This document shows positions 36,347-48,184 of a stretch of 64,000 bases of DNA, one piece after another. The first letter of the stretch is position 1, and each line of letters starts with the position of its first letter. The translations under genes were made by a program, and so were the position numbers. The DNA is from Diadophis punctatus similis (lineage: Eukaryota > Chordata > Lepidosauria > Squamata > Dipsadidae): NCBI GenBank assembly GCA_023053685.1, contig JALIGW010000005.1, forward strand, positions 51,883,742 to 51,947,741, given 5' to 3'. The notes below the pieces were generated by a model, which was not told the DNA's origin, did no database searches, and was given only the letters and a program-made list of their open reading frames with translations.

Positions 36347-37900
36347 ATAGATCTTTCTAGCATTTCCATAATATAAGCAGTATTATTCTGGTTCTAGTCT
36401 GATAATTATACAACCTAAAAGCTCTGTAACTCTTAAAATGTTTTTCTAAAAAATGGTTCATTAACTATGTAAGCAACATCACTTTTGAAAGTAGAAACAG
36501 AGTTTAAAAGAACAACTAGAGGAGAAAATTGTCATCAAGATTCTTAATCTAGATTTCCACAATACTGTACTCTTCAGTGGTCCCACTCTATTCTGATTTC
36601 ATGAGAAAACATATCTGGAATCTGGAATGTCACTGTGTACATAATTCAGTTCACATTATTCCAGTGTTTTCTTACAATCCAAAATAAAGTCATTATGTTC
36701 TAGCTGAAATCATTCATTTATGCAAATAGTAGAAATACAGGTGATAATTTGTAGCAGAGATTGTATGATGGATAGGGTGCACCAAAATGCACAGAGTGTG
36801 GGTGGGTGGGAAGAGTTTGTGACTTTACCCGATGTACAGAGCTCTTGATCCCTAGGAACATTTCTTGTTAATGGAAAATCCCAGGACGCCTGAGTTTTCT
36901 GCAGATCAGGCTACATACTCCAAAGGATTTTATGATGCAAGTAGTTGATGCAGCTTTTACAATACATTAGGGAATCTATACTTGACAGGATATAATGGTC
37001 TGAAATGATAAGCACTCCATTCAAATTATTCACATCTATTAGTTGCAATTATACTGCCCTATAAGTACAAATTAATAGAGTGAATTTTGCTCATGATAAG
37101 ATAATTCCTGGATACAATGTTTGTTTTCTTTTCTTTTTGTATACTGTGTAATCACATCATTTTGTTCACTTCAAGCTTCAGTAGTTCTTTTGGATGTCTT
37201 TCTTGAAAATTTAAAAAAAAAAGCAATTTGGATTTCAACAAGAAAAAAGAATGGGCTACTGAAGCTATTACTGTGTAAGATGCCAGGACTGTCTGTAATT
37301 ACACTACAAATCTGGGAGGAAAAATTAGATGCTGATCCAGCAATAAGATAGCTCAGAGCTTCCATGCTGCATGAGGACAGATATTGATCGCATGACTGAT
37401 TTAACATCCAGTCATATTTTTAGAGGAAGATGTAATATGCATATAATTAGTTAATTTTAAATAGTTGTATTCATACATTATTCTAAATTACTCTTTGTGT
37501 TGTAGATAACTTTTCATATAATTTATCAGAATAATTTAAAACATAAGCCAAGTTCCTTTTCAAATACTGTACATCTTCAATAGCTTGCTTTTTATTGACA
37601 TCAACCTGTTTCTTTTCACATTTCTGAAAAAGAACCCAAATTTCCTGACCATTTTCCTGTATTGTGCAGTATGCCAAGATTCTAGCATAGGAAAGAAGAA
37701 ACAATTTTAATTAAAGTTGGACAAGAATATCAGATCACCTCCATATAATCTTAATTTTCCTCTTACCTTAATCTGCCTTACCTAAAGGCAGATCAACTTC
37801 TATGACAATTTAGATATAATTTCAAATTAGAATTTACACAAAGAACATTGTTTTAAGACTCACTTTAGTTTAAATAAGATAAGAGTTTAATGATATTCTC
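36347..37900. other. unannotated sequence
   Basis: About 1.55 kb. A 76-codon frame at 37121-37351 has no recognisable domain. No repeat is identified. Confidence 0.5.
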
Positions 37901-37959
37901 AAAACCTTTTTACAACAGGGGGAGATGCCTACAGACATGAAACAGGCTGCCATGCACTC

Positions 37960-39130
37960 ACTACTGTAGACCCTCGCCTGGATCTGTCACATTTAAAAAA
38001 ATATATCTTCCAATTTCCCTCTTGGGCAAGGTTTGGATCCCTTTCAATTTGAATTCAGGCTTGAGCATGGATGGAAATGGCATTGGTTGAGCTGATGATT
38101 GACCTTTGTCAGAATATAGGTGGGAGTAGTGTACTTCTTCTAGTCATATGAGACTTTTCAGCAGTTTTCATTATCATCCATCATAGTATCCCTCTATATT
38201 ACCTCAGAGCTAGGAGCAGGAGCCCCTGTTTTGGTGGTTCCATTCCTATCTTATAGGCAGCCTCAGTCAGTGGTGACTGGGTGAAAGAAAGGTCTATGTC
38301 ACTTCATAGTCAGAGGTCAGCCATTGCCTCCCTGTTGTTTAACATCTACATCAGTGTTTATCAAACTTGGCAGTTTTAATATGTGTTGGACTCTACCTTC
38401 CAGGATTCTCCAACCAACATGCTGTTTAGAGAGGTTGCCCATCAGTTTGTTGCAATTAGATATCATTGATGTATTAAAGATGCAATCGTAAATATTACCG
38501 ATCCTGGTTGTACCAGTGGTGTGATGGAAGCCTTTTCCTGGCATCTTGAAATTGTAAAGAACTGGACAGAATGAAAAAGATTGAAATGAACCCAAGCAAA
38601 ATAGATTTGTTATTTGTCAATCAAAATTCTCAATTAGTTCCAGTGTTGTCTGCCAATCTGTTACTACTGGCCCTGAGGGAAAAGACCATGGCTATTGGTG
38701 AATGGGAAGGCAGAGGCTCTTGTCAGAAGGAATTGTACTCATCTTTGACTGGTTCCCCAGTCACATACTTATCTGCATTGTTATGATTTCACAATAGTGA
38801 CTCATGTCGTTGTCACATCTCAAATAAACTTCTACAGAGAGCTTTCGTTGAAGAACATCAGAAACTAGATCAAAATTCAGCTGCTTAAATCCTAATGAAC
38901 GATGGATGATTTTGACATTTACGCCCTATGTGGCTTGGGGTCTAGATACTTGTATGACTGTCTTCTCCCAATCAAATCAGGTTATTCAGTATATTCTTTA
39001 AAATATTACACTTTCATGGGGAGGGAAAAGTGAATGGAGGCCAGAAGGTACTGTTTCTCAATTGCTGCCCCAACTATTGAATACATGCTCTCCACTTGAA
39101 GTTATGGAGCTACTGAAGATAAGCTTTTAA
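37960..39130 (+). mobile_element. ancient L2/L3-like LINE fragment
   Basis: Heavily decayed, but in the right order it still shows RT-like blocks: a decayed DPFQFEFRLEHG (38020-38070, compare FQSGFRRG of the L3 copy), the motif-A region ending IIHHSIPL (about 38150-38195), LLFNIYI near 38340, EMNPSKIDLLF (38585-38615, compare LNPDKTEWLW), and GLGSRYLYDCLLPI (38930-38975, compare GPGYLRDRILP). A MITE half interrupts it at 38352-38436. No intact frame. It is much older than the L3 copies at 29.6 and 48.2 kb. Confidence 0.65.
38352..38436. mobile_element. half of a palindromic hAT MITE
   Basis: CAGTGTTTATCAAACTTGGC through TGTGTTGGACTCTACCTTCC to CAACATGCTG matches the left half of the family represented at 17525-17659. 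The right half is not recognisable. Confidence 0.6.
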
Positions 39131-39728
39131 AAAAAAGAATGAATTAAAGGTCCACTCGTTAATCTAAAGATTGCTATGTCCATTTTAATTTATTTTATTT
39201 AAAATTATGAAAATTGAAATATTTGTAATATTATTCTATTTGGCTTTTTATGATTTGTTTTATTTTTACATTTTATCATTACATTGTTATAATTTTGTTT
39301 AGTTATTAGCTGTTTCACTTTATATTTATAATCAACATTTGATTGCTATGAATGTTTTTGTCAATTGTTTTGTAAATTACCATGAGTCTGAGTCAATTCA
39401 GTAGAATACAAGTAGAACAAGAAAACAAACAAACAATAAATGTAGTGTGATGCTAAGTTATGTTAGTTCGGAATGCATTCATTTTCTATACAGATATTAG
39501 CATGTCACTGCTCCTGGTTGTCGTCTTTATTTATTGTGCAAAGTAATAAAGCTATTGTGAAGTATTAGAAAAGTGTCAATTGGACCCAAGAATCAAGGAA
39601 TCTTTAGTCTCATTTCATGGTAATATATCCAAAGAAGATAACTATTATGGAAATGTATCAGAGCACTGCTACTAAAGAGTAGCAGTAAAAGTACTGCTAT
39701 AAAAGTACTTCAATAAAAGTATTTTTAG
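39131..39728. other. unannotated AT-rich sequence
   Basis: Nothing recognised beyond poly-T and AAAC runs. Confidence 0.5.
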
Positions 39729-39895
39729 AAGAGCCAGTGTACTATAATAGTTAACATGGGTATTCACTGGGTTTTGTCCTTTCATCAAAATGTCAGAAAA
39801 GGTTCAGGGTATGGTATCATGGTATTGTTACTTCCCAGAGTCACTGTAAATGTTAGGTATCCATATAAATTTGTTTAATAAAAAAATAAAATAAA
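39729..39895 (+). mobile_element. possible tRNA-headed SINE, AT-tailed
   Basis: GAAGAGCCAGTGTACTATAA then TAGTTAACATGG looks like a decayed tRNA-type SINE head. The 3' part AATGTTAGGTATCCATATAA leads into an AATAAA-rich tail. The middle is too diverged to confirm. Confidence 0.4.
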
Positions 39896-40104
39896 TCACA
39901 AATCCACTCCCCCTTGGATGCTTCCAATATCATAATTATGTACAAGGGTATAGCTTGCATCACAATGACGAAACACAGCTTTTGTGTTTCATTGTTTAAT
40001 TTACCCCTTATTAATTGTAAACACTTTTTTGTACAATTTTTGTAAAAATTGTAAATTGTGTTACACATTGGCAAAAAAAAAATCAGAACACCAAATACAA
40101 GCTG

Positions 40105-40740
40105 GGTAGATATGACCTTGTAGACAACCCTCACTCTGTCAAAGACCTTGGAGTTCTCATCTCAAATGACCTAAGTGCCAGAGCTCACTGTAACAGCATT
40201 GCCAAAAAGGCATTAAGAATTGTCAACCTAATCTTGCAAAGTTTCTTTTCCAGTAATATTGTACAGCAAACTAGGGCATACAAAACCTTTGCTAGACCAA
40301 TTCTTGAATACAGCTCGTCTGCCTGGAATCCGCACTGTATATCGGACATTAACACAATTGACCAAGTCCAGAAGTATTTCACAATAAGAGTACTCCGCTC
40401 CTCTACTCGCAATAAAATACCTTACGCCACCAGGCTTGAAATCTTATGCTTGGACAACCTAGAACTACGCCGCCTACAGTCTGACCTAAATGTAGCATAC
40501 AAAATTATCCGCTACAATGTACTACCTGTTAATGACTACTTCAGCTTCAACCACAACAATACACGAGCACACAAAAGATACAAACTCAAGGTAAACCGCT
40601 CCAAACTTGATTGCAGAAAATATGACTTCAGTAACAGAGTGGTCAATGCCTGGAATGCACTACCTGACTCTGTTGTTACATCACCAAACCCCCATAACTT
40701 TAACTTAGACTGTCTACTGTTGACCTCACCCCATTCCTAA
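40105..40740 (+). pseudogene. LINE reverse transcriptase C-terminal region
   Basis: Includes VDNPHSVKDLGVLISNDL upstream and an intact 168-codon stretch (40234-40740) with ARPILEYSSSAWNPH, VQKYFTIRVLRSS, NNTRAHKRYKLKVN and RVVNAWNALPDSVV. It parallels the antisense copy at 23872-24378 at the same length, so the shared end is the natural C-terminus. It lacks the YADD motif and endonuclease because of 5' truncation. Confidence 0.82.
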
Positions 40741-40874
40741 GAGGTTTGTAAGGGGTGTGCATAAGCGCACCAGCGTGCCTATCATCCCTGTCCTACTGTC
40801 TCCATTTTTCGTACCCATTTACTATGTTCATATTTGTTTATACTATACCTGTTATCGTGTACATGTTTCACAAA

Positions 40875-40957
<83 letters not shown>

Positions 40958-41036
40958 CATCATCATCATCATCATCATCATTATCATCATTATCATCATT
41001 ATTATTATCATTATTATTATCATTATTATTATTATC

Positions 41037-41068
<32 letters not shown>

Positions 41069-41102
41069 CATTATCATTATCATTATCATTATCATTATCA
41101 TT

Positions 41103-41138
<36 letters not shown>

Positions 41139-41141
41139 AAT
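40875..41141. repeat. compound TTA/TCA/TTATCA/ACA microsatellite
   Basis: Ordered blocks: TTA units (to about 40956), TCA units (to about 40980), mixed ATTATC (to about 41040), TTATCA hexamers (to about 41103), then ACA units (to about 41136). The long homopolymeric Ile, Tyr, Leu and Met frames here are not genes. Confidence 0.96.
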
Positions 41142-41324
41142 AATTCCTCCTCAGCACTCTTTGTAAGCTATTGCTGACAATGGAAGGATTGAATTAGGTT
41201 GGAAAGACTGAAGTAGAAACTCACCAGATGATTTTGGGGTTAATTATTGTCTCTCACTTCAACTTATCCCTCCCCCCTCCAAATAGGAGAACTGCAGTGC
41301 TACATCATTTTCAGCTTCTGAAAA

Positions 41325-41575
41325 TTATTTATTTATTTATTTTGTGAGATTTATATACTGCCTCACAGTGCAAGCACTCTCTAAGCGGTTTACACCAATA
41401 AGCAATGTATATATTTATATTGCCCCCAACAATCTGGGTCCTCATTTTATCTACCTCAGAAGGATGGAAGGCTGAGTCAACCTTGAGCTAGTGAGATTTG
41501 AACTGCTGACCTGCGGATCACAGTCAGCTAAAGTGACCTGCAGTACTGCCTCTAACCGCTGCGCCACCTCGGCTC
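41325..41575 (-). mobile_element. tRNA-derived SINE, AAAT-tailed subfamily
   Basis: Antisense copy with a short TTTA tail at 41325-41343, CAAGCACTCTCTAAGCGGTT and CTGGGTCCTCATTTTATCTA, ending in the complement of the GAGCCGAGGTGGCGCAGCGG head at 41556-41575. Close to the 11836-12160 copy. Confidence 0.88.
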
Positions 41576-42194
41576 TTATTGTTAAATGTGAATTTAACAA
41601 ATAAATAAAATTGAAATGTTTTGATTGAATAGAGATAATAATTTCCATCTTTTTCTGTAGTCTTCCTGGTGCTTCTATTAACTGAAAATAGAACCGAATA
41701 CTCAAAAATGTTCAGGAACTAATATATGACAGGAAGCAATTTGATTGCATTTTGTATCATGATATAATGCATTGAAATGACCATTTTAAGAGTCTGTTTA
41801 GCAGGCAGTTTATTTCTTATGGTTACTCATTTGTTTATTATTTATCAAAAATGGATCAATACTTTTATTAGAGTAGAATCACATAGCCTCTTACTCAATA
41901 CAGGAATCCAAATTAAAGCTACCTATATGGATGACTGTTTAATCTCCAACTGAAGACATCTAATTAAGGGGAGGGCATCATCTATCCAAGTAAATGGGTC
42001 TACTGAAAAAATGTTTTGATGGAGATTTTTATAGCATGCAACAGAAACAACACTACTGTTAGGAGAACAGTGATAAAGTTACAAGAAATGACTTTCTTCA
42101 TTGATTCTGGAAAAGAAAGAAGCAAAGAGGAGAAATAGGAGAAAAGGTTCAGAGAGAAAGTAACAGTTCTGAGATTTGTAATGCACAATTAGTT
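41576..42194. other. unannotated AT-rich sequence
   Basis: Nothing recognised. Confidence 0.5.
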
Positions 42195-42446
42195 GAGCCA
42201 TGGTGGCACAGTGGTTAGAGTGCAATACTGCAGGCTACTTCAACTTACTGCCCGCTGCCTGCAATTTGGTAATTCAAATGCAGTTCAAATCTCACCAGGC
42301 TCAAGGTTGACTCAGCCTCCCATCCTTCCGAGGTGGGTAAAATGAGGACCCAAATTGTTGGGGGTAATATGCTGACTCTGTAAACTGCTTAGAGGGGGTT
42401 GTAAAGCACTGTAAAGTGGTAGACAAGTCTAAGTGCTATTGCTATT
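42195..42446 (+). mobile_element. tRNA-derived SINE, ATTGCT-tailed subfamily
   Basis: Starts GAGCCATGGTGGCACAGTGG and has AATTCAAATGCAG and a second, better B box-like GTTCAAATCTC, suggesting a small internal duplication. The 3' part is AGAGGGGGTTGTAAAGCACT and AAGTCTAAGTGCTATTGCTA. The tail is hexamer ATTGCT rather than AAAT. Confidence 0.85.
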
Positions 42447-42480
42447 AAGATGGAAATAAAAAAATATTTCCATCTTAATA
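42443..42480. repeat. perfect 16-bp hairpin at a SINE 3' end
   Basis: Arms TATTAAGATGGAAATA (42443-42458) and TATTTCCATCTTAATA (42465-42480) with a six-A loop. The left arm begins in the last ATTGCTATT unit of the SINE. Confidence 0.85.
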
Positions 42481-45400
42481 AAAATATAGCACTGACTCTG
42501 CATGTCAACCTAGGGCCACCAATAGAACAAAATACAAGGACCAGAACAGAAGGGCTTGACTTAGCAGACAGAGTCGAATGCTGGGGTAAGTAACTTATAC
42601 TTTCTGAAGAAAGGGTGCTACATATATTATTTTCTTAAGTGAGATGAGACCTAAGAGAGCTACAGAGTACTGTATAAAAATCCATAGTTCTTCAACCATT
42701 AGAATGGAATTCTCTCTATTGTAAGGGCATCATAGCCTCTTTTATTTTTGTGTTACCAGGAATCCAGTTATCTCCATCAATTCTGGAGACACAGTCTAAT
42801 AACCTTTGCTTTTTATATTTCAAGAGAGATTGTCTCCTTTTTTCTCGACTTTTTAGGCTTTTGTGCTGTTTTTTTCTTGACATAAAACTAGCCCTAATCT
42901 AATATAGTCTGTTTCAGAAGTTTACCATAATGCTGTATCTTAAACAATTATAAAGTGCATAATTTGTTTTCCATCAGTAATCTCTAGGAGATGACCAGGC
43001 TGAGCCTGAGGGAAGAATCCATTAGTAGTTCAGATTCTTGTAGAGAGTTTAAACTTGCAATAAATCTTTACATCCATTTGTACTGCCTGGATCTCTTGAT
43101 TTCCCTGGTACTTGACACAACCTCTTTTGTTTAGTTAATTTTCTTTGGAGGTAACATCAGAGTGATTTTTGAGTCCATAATATTATTGATATAGTTATCA
43201 TTTCTTTTTTGGGTGAGGGGCAATACAGCCTCTTGCACATTTATTTACTTAGAATTCTTCTTTGAAGGTATATCTTAGTGGCTCAAAGAGAACAAGGTTA
43301 TTAGTATCCATGATGGTTTACAGCAACTAAAATTATATCGATGAGTTCAAAGCAGAAAACACAGCTGCACTTCCATCCTCCCACTCACCCAATATATCAG
43401 GTAATATAAAATAGTTGAGGTAGAAGAAATTTAAAGCAAGAGACCTGTGTGTTTCATTTTGGTTGACTTTCCAGACATTCCCTGTCTGGTTCCCCAAAGA
43501 TTAAGTGTCCACTGCAATGGAATAAATTAGTATGCTTGAATAGGGGATTGGTAGCTTACTGTGGTGGAAGGTCTTCATTTGACTTCCCTAAGGAATACCT
43601 TACAATTTTCTGAACATTTATAAGAGAAAAAACACTTTTCTCTTTTGTGCCATTTAAATATATATCTCCAGTGACTTCTTACCTTCTCCAATAAAAGTAA
43701 AAGTTGAGGGTGGCTCTTAATAAAAAGGTGTTTTTTTTTTAAAAAAATTAGAAGATATTAGTTGATAAAGTTCATTTAAGATTAATACAGAAAGGCACAC
43801 ATATGAATTATGTACTAACGTTCACTTTAGTATGTAGCCGAGGTTGATTTATTCATGTAGGCAATTACGTACAGCGTTATTAGTGTAATTCACAGTTAGA
43901 TTAAATTAGGAAAGCACACAATAAATTGAAATTGTGGTCATATTTCTTCTCACTGTGTAAGGAACCAAGATATATTGGTTCTAAGCACTGTACATAAGTT
44001 GAATTCCCAAGGCTGCAATGGGATCAAAAAGCATTAGACATTCACTTACGCTATATTAGGTCCCTACCATTGGATGGCAGTAAAATTCTACATCAATCAC
44101 TTTAAGCAAAGGGAATCTGGAAGAGAAAATGACTTTCTTTTATTTTTGAATATCCTGGCTTTGCATATCAGGTAGCCAATAGAAAGCAGAAGTGCTCACA
44201 TGTTTTATTTTCACATTAATAGGTCCAATACTGCAAATGATTACCATGTTTTACCTCTTCATAATGTAACATGGCTAGAATGCAAGCTTTATGCACCTGG
44301 GGAAATATTATTATATTATTTATAATATTCCTAGATGATATTGATACAATTTATAATTATTATTTATATAAGTCCTTATAATTTATGTTTCATATTAAAA
44401 GAATAATTTACATAAATGATTACGGTACATATATCTTCGACTGTAAAAAAAAAGATTAAAGGGGTGATTTTTATCTCACTGTTTGGGCCAAATCTTCCTC
44501 TTAGCCATAAAACATGTTCTAAAATAATCTCTTGAGTATTGTCTCTGAAGAGAGATCCACAGTTTTCACCTGTGAAATGCTAGAAACCATCGTTTTCATT
44601 CAACTCAGTAGGACATGAGAGCAGTTCCCAGCACTTCATGTTATTTAGCCTAGTGTAACAATGAAAGAATTTAGGCCTCTATCACTGTTAGCGCTCCTTT
44701 CTTCTTTCTAATTATACCGCAATTACAAAAGACAGCCATTTCAAAAATCTGAGCACATTTCCTGGGTTCTTAAAATGCTGCACACTATTCTGTTTCTATT
44801 GTCATAAACAGGAGTTTAACAGATGAGATCTTTAAAAAAAAACTCACATAATGTAGGCTATATCTCAAGAAGGATTTATGTTCACTGCATCCTAAAGGTT
44901 GTAAATATCAAAACTAAGCTTTTTTAAAAAAACAACTTTAAAGTAGGAGTATGTGGAATGACTACACAAATTATTCCACTTTGATTAAGTTCATTTATTA
45001 CCAGAACCTCGGTAGAACCAAGTGGAATAATTCAAGTGATATCAGTGAACTAAGGGCATATATTATGGCTTTCTATATTTAATAACTATATTCATGATAT
45101 ATGAAACAGTTCAGCATCTCAGATTATGTGAAGTAATATGAACCCTAATGCCATTATGGTGGTATTCTTTCACAAAAGCTATTAGCAAGTTGAATTGCAA
45201 TTTAAATGGCTATGAAATAAAGCAATTGTTTTCCTAAATGCATGGAGGGTGGTCTGACTCAATCGACAGCTATTAATCAGGATTTCCTGGGATAAAACCA
45301 CTGTCTCCCTGACAATGCAGTCATTTAGTCCCTGAGTGCATAACAAATGTGTGTTAAAAGTTTATAGTTTTTATAACTTCTATTTATTCATTCAAGTATC

Positions 45401-45724
45401 TGAGTCATATTCCAGCAGCAAAAATATTGTTGAAAAAGTATTAAAAAATAGTTTATGCAAAAAAAAATTGCAAACAGAGATATTGTGAAAGAATACCGGC
45501 ACTGTAATCAGCAATATAACAATCAACAATATTAAACTGGTTTTAAATACATATGAAAATATGGCAGAATTATTTAAAATGTTCTGGATAGGAAGCAATA
45601 TAGGATTGCTTTCTTTGGTATTAAGTGTACTTAACTGTTAAAACGATGGCTTTCTTTTTAAAATCTTACCAAACAATTAGGCAGCATTATATTAAAATTC
45701 AAGAGTTATTCTGCTGAATGGGAA

Positions 45725-45768
<44 letters not shown>

Positions 45769-47134
45769 TATAACTAGTGCTTTTAGGGGTGTGTGTATAT
45801 AGTATGATAAGAGTGTTCACGACTTTCAAAAATAAGTTAATGCTAGCTTCCAATTATACAGCAAACAAGTACAGCTGTATATGTACTGCTAGTTGCTATT
45901 GCTATCATATTCAGCTATAATAATCAGCAGGGGTCCTCTACACTTTTTTAACACTTTGAAGCTTTTAACAATATGTTATAGGCCCTGTTAAAAATGGCTG
46001 CAATGGTAACCACAGATCAGTCAACATTTTTTCTAGATAGATGAACACACTTTTGCTGAAAGTACATACTATTTTAATTTTTCAGAACACCTCTGAGGTC
46101 AATATGGCGTCTGTAGTATTGTTGGAAATACAGATTATGTTTGATATCAGCACTTTGCATGCAACAGGTTTGCCTAATACTTTTTTTTAATGAATTAAAA
46201 CCCCAAAATCATTTGCAGAAAAGATACTCAAATAGTGTTTACAAATATTATGCTAGGGAACCAGTTTATATGCATCTTGTTTTGTTTCTTATTTCTTGAC
46301 AGCTATTATATGTCATCATTCTTTATATGACATCAAGGCAGCATAAAGTATTGCATAAACTATTGTTTCAATTTTATTGTATCTGGGAATTGAGACGCCT
46401 ATAGAAAAAATAAGTGACACAGAGGTAGCCAATTAATTCACATAGAACTTAGTTTGAAATAATGCAGATAGTTTCCACTGAGATATATGTTTCTTTATGT
46501 AATTTTAGTAAACAATCTTCTACAACATTTGCTGTGCATAGACTGTAGTAGATGAACACCAGATGAACGCCAGAATAAAACATTACAATGGACAAGACAA
46601 TGGGCCTCAATGGGTATCAAGATTTGGGTTCTGTGAACTTTATGTTAAATTAACGACCACTGAAGCAAGATATGAATAGGTCATGGCCAAAAGTGGATGG
46701 ACAACTTGGTTTCTTTCTTTACTTCTCTCTTACCACCCTACTGCCCAAATAGTTCCTTTTATCTCTCTTTGTTCTACTTCATTTTCTTTTTTCAATCACA
46801 GCAGTTTACCGTGGACAGGTCAGATCACTCTTATTAGAAATCTGAATTGCTTGCTTTGGAACACATTTGAAATTAATTGAAGAGCTACATGAAATTTACA
46901 TCAAGGGTTGCTTATGGTCTTGGGGCCATAGGTTACCCATCTCTTGTCTTAGAATAAACTAATAACAAGTCTCTCAGTCACCATTTTAGGAATATATCTT
47001 ACTGCAGTTTAAAACTACTTACTTCCTATTTGCCCCTTTTAAGATTAGCTCGAATTCTCCAGGTATATCCAGCTGGGTAGGGAACATTTAATAAAAATGC
47101 ATAGGAACACACCCAGCTCTCTTAGAGATCAGAT
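42481..47134. other. unannotated AT-rich sequence
   Basis: About 4.65 kb, the emptiest part of the window. Apart from a GT run at 45728-45766 I see no gene, SINE, LINE or element end. Frames are under 70 codons. Confidence 0.55.
45728..45766. repeat. (GT)n microsatellite
   Basis: About 19 uninterrupted GT units. Confidence 0.96.
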
Positions 47135-47281
47135 AAGGTTAACTTTTCTAGAAGCTGGGTCAACTAAGGATTCAGTTAAGACTTAACTTTAATCTTTAAT
47201 TTGACCAGGTACCTCTGGTCAAATTATGTCTTCCAGTAAATCCTTAACTTAGTTGACTCAGATTCTAGAAAAGTTAATCTT
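47135..47281. repeat. imperfect foldback (MITE-like) repeat
   Basis: The outer left arm AAGGTTAACTTTTCTAGAA then GTCAACTAAGGATT is answered on the right by AATCCTTAACTTAGTTGACT and TTCTAGAAAAGTTAATCTT. The centre is a perfect 12-bp palindrome, TAATTTGACCAG (47197-47208) and CTGGTCAAATTA (47215-47226), with a 6-nt loop. No clear TSD was found. Confidence 0.75.
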
Positions 47282-48180
47282 GTTAACATATGACAGATTT
47301 GAGTGCAAACTAACCCCTAAAAAGATGACTGGCTTGTAGGCCTGCATTTTGCCCTATAATAGAATTCTCAAGTAACAATACTTTGACACTTCTAACATCT
47401 TCTGTTTCTGTGTTCATCAACTGTAGACCCCTTTAAGTAGCTATCTGAACTTTTAAGAGTAAAGATAATGCACTCTTACAAAACAAGGGTATACCTATTA
47501 AAGTCACAAACACACACCACAAAATGCTTCAGCAAGAAATTTCAATGGTCAGACTCAATATTAAGAAATGAAAGTTATATGAAACTGTTGAAATTGAGAC
47601 AAGATCTGGGAGCCCAAGAAAAAAAAAATATGTCCTAGAACTACATGAAAACTGGTCAGATCTACATGACAAAGCTTACAAATCACCACAAATGACCTGA
47701 TGAAAAGTTTAGCTGACCAGAGATCCATAGTACAGTGTGGCATTTACAACAGTTGTCAGAAGGAAACCTAATGTCTCTCAGTCTTCTTGTCCTCTGAATA
47801 TTTAGGCAATCTGTCTACCTCATTTAGATATCTATGCTCATTCCTCTTCAGTGGTCTTGAAAATCCCTGGAATCTATTCTCCTCAACAGGCCAAAACTGC
47901 TTAATTCCAGCTTTGCCTCCTACCCATTTTCCTTCTTCCTCTCTCCAAATTCAGATTCATGTCTCTCTGTCTCTCCATTAGTTGATTTTAACAGTTTTGT
48001 TCTCTTTTTGAAGCGCATTAAATTTTTTTTTAGTTCTTCCTATGCTTTGTCTATTGGCTAGAAGTATAATTTATAGACCTGGGATCAGTTTCTGTTTCAT
48101 TCTGTCACAATCTGTATGGGACAGTGGTCTGAATGAACCCAACCTCATCACAAATGTCTTCTTGTGTAGAATATGCCAAA
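47282..48180. other. unannotated sequence
   Basis: About 0.9 kb with no recognised feature. Short frames of 60-64 codons only. Confidence 0.5.
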
Positions 48181-48184
48181 GAAA

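Larger units (their letters stand above)
40045..41141 (+). mobile_element. 5'-truncated Jockey-superfamily LINE with (ATT)n tail
   Basis: Second member of the family at 23690-24722, sense orientation. It starts within the RT region (GTTACACATTGGCAAAAA), carries a 168-codon open stretch and a 3' UTR with TTGACCTCACCCCATTCCTA and GTGCATAAGCGCAC, then runs without a break into a trinucleotide tail from 40875. The tail has expanded into a 265-bp compound microsatellite. Confidence 0.85.

Noticed and set aside
40755..41177. Long poly-Ile, poly-Tyr, poly-Leu and poly-Met open frames
   Set aside because: They are readings of one trinucleotide microsatellite in different frames and strands.
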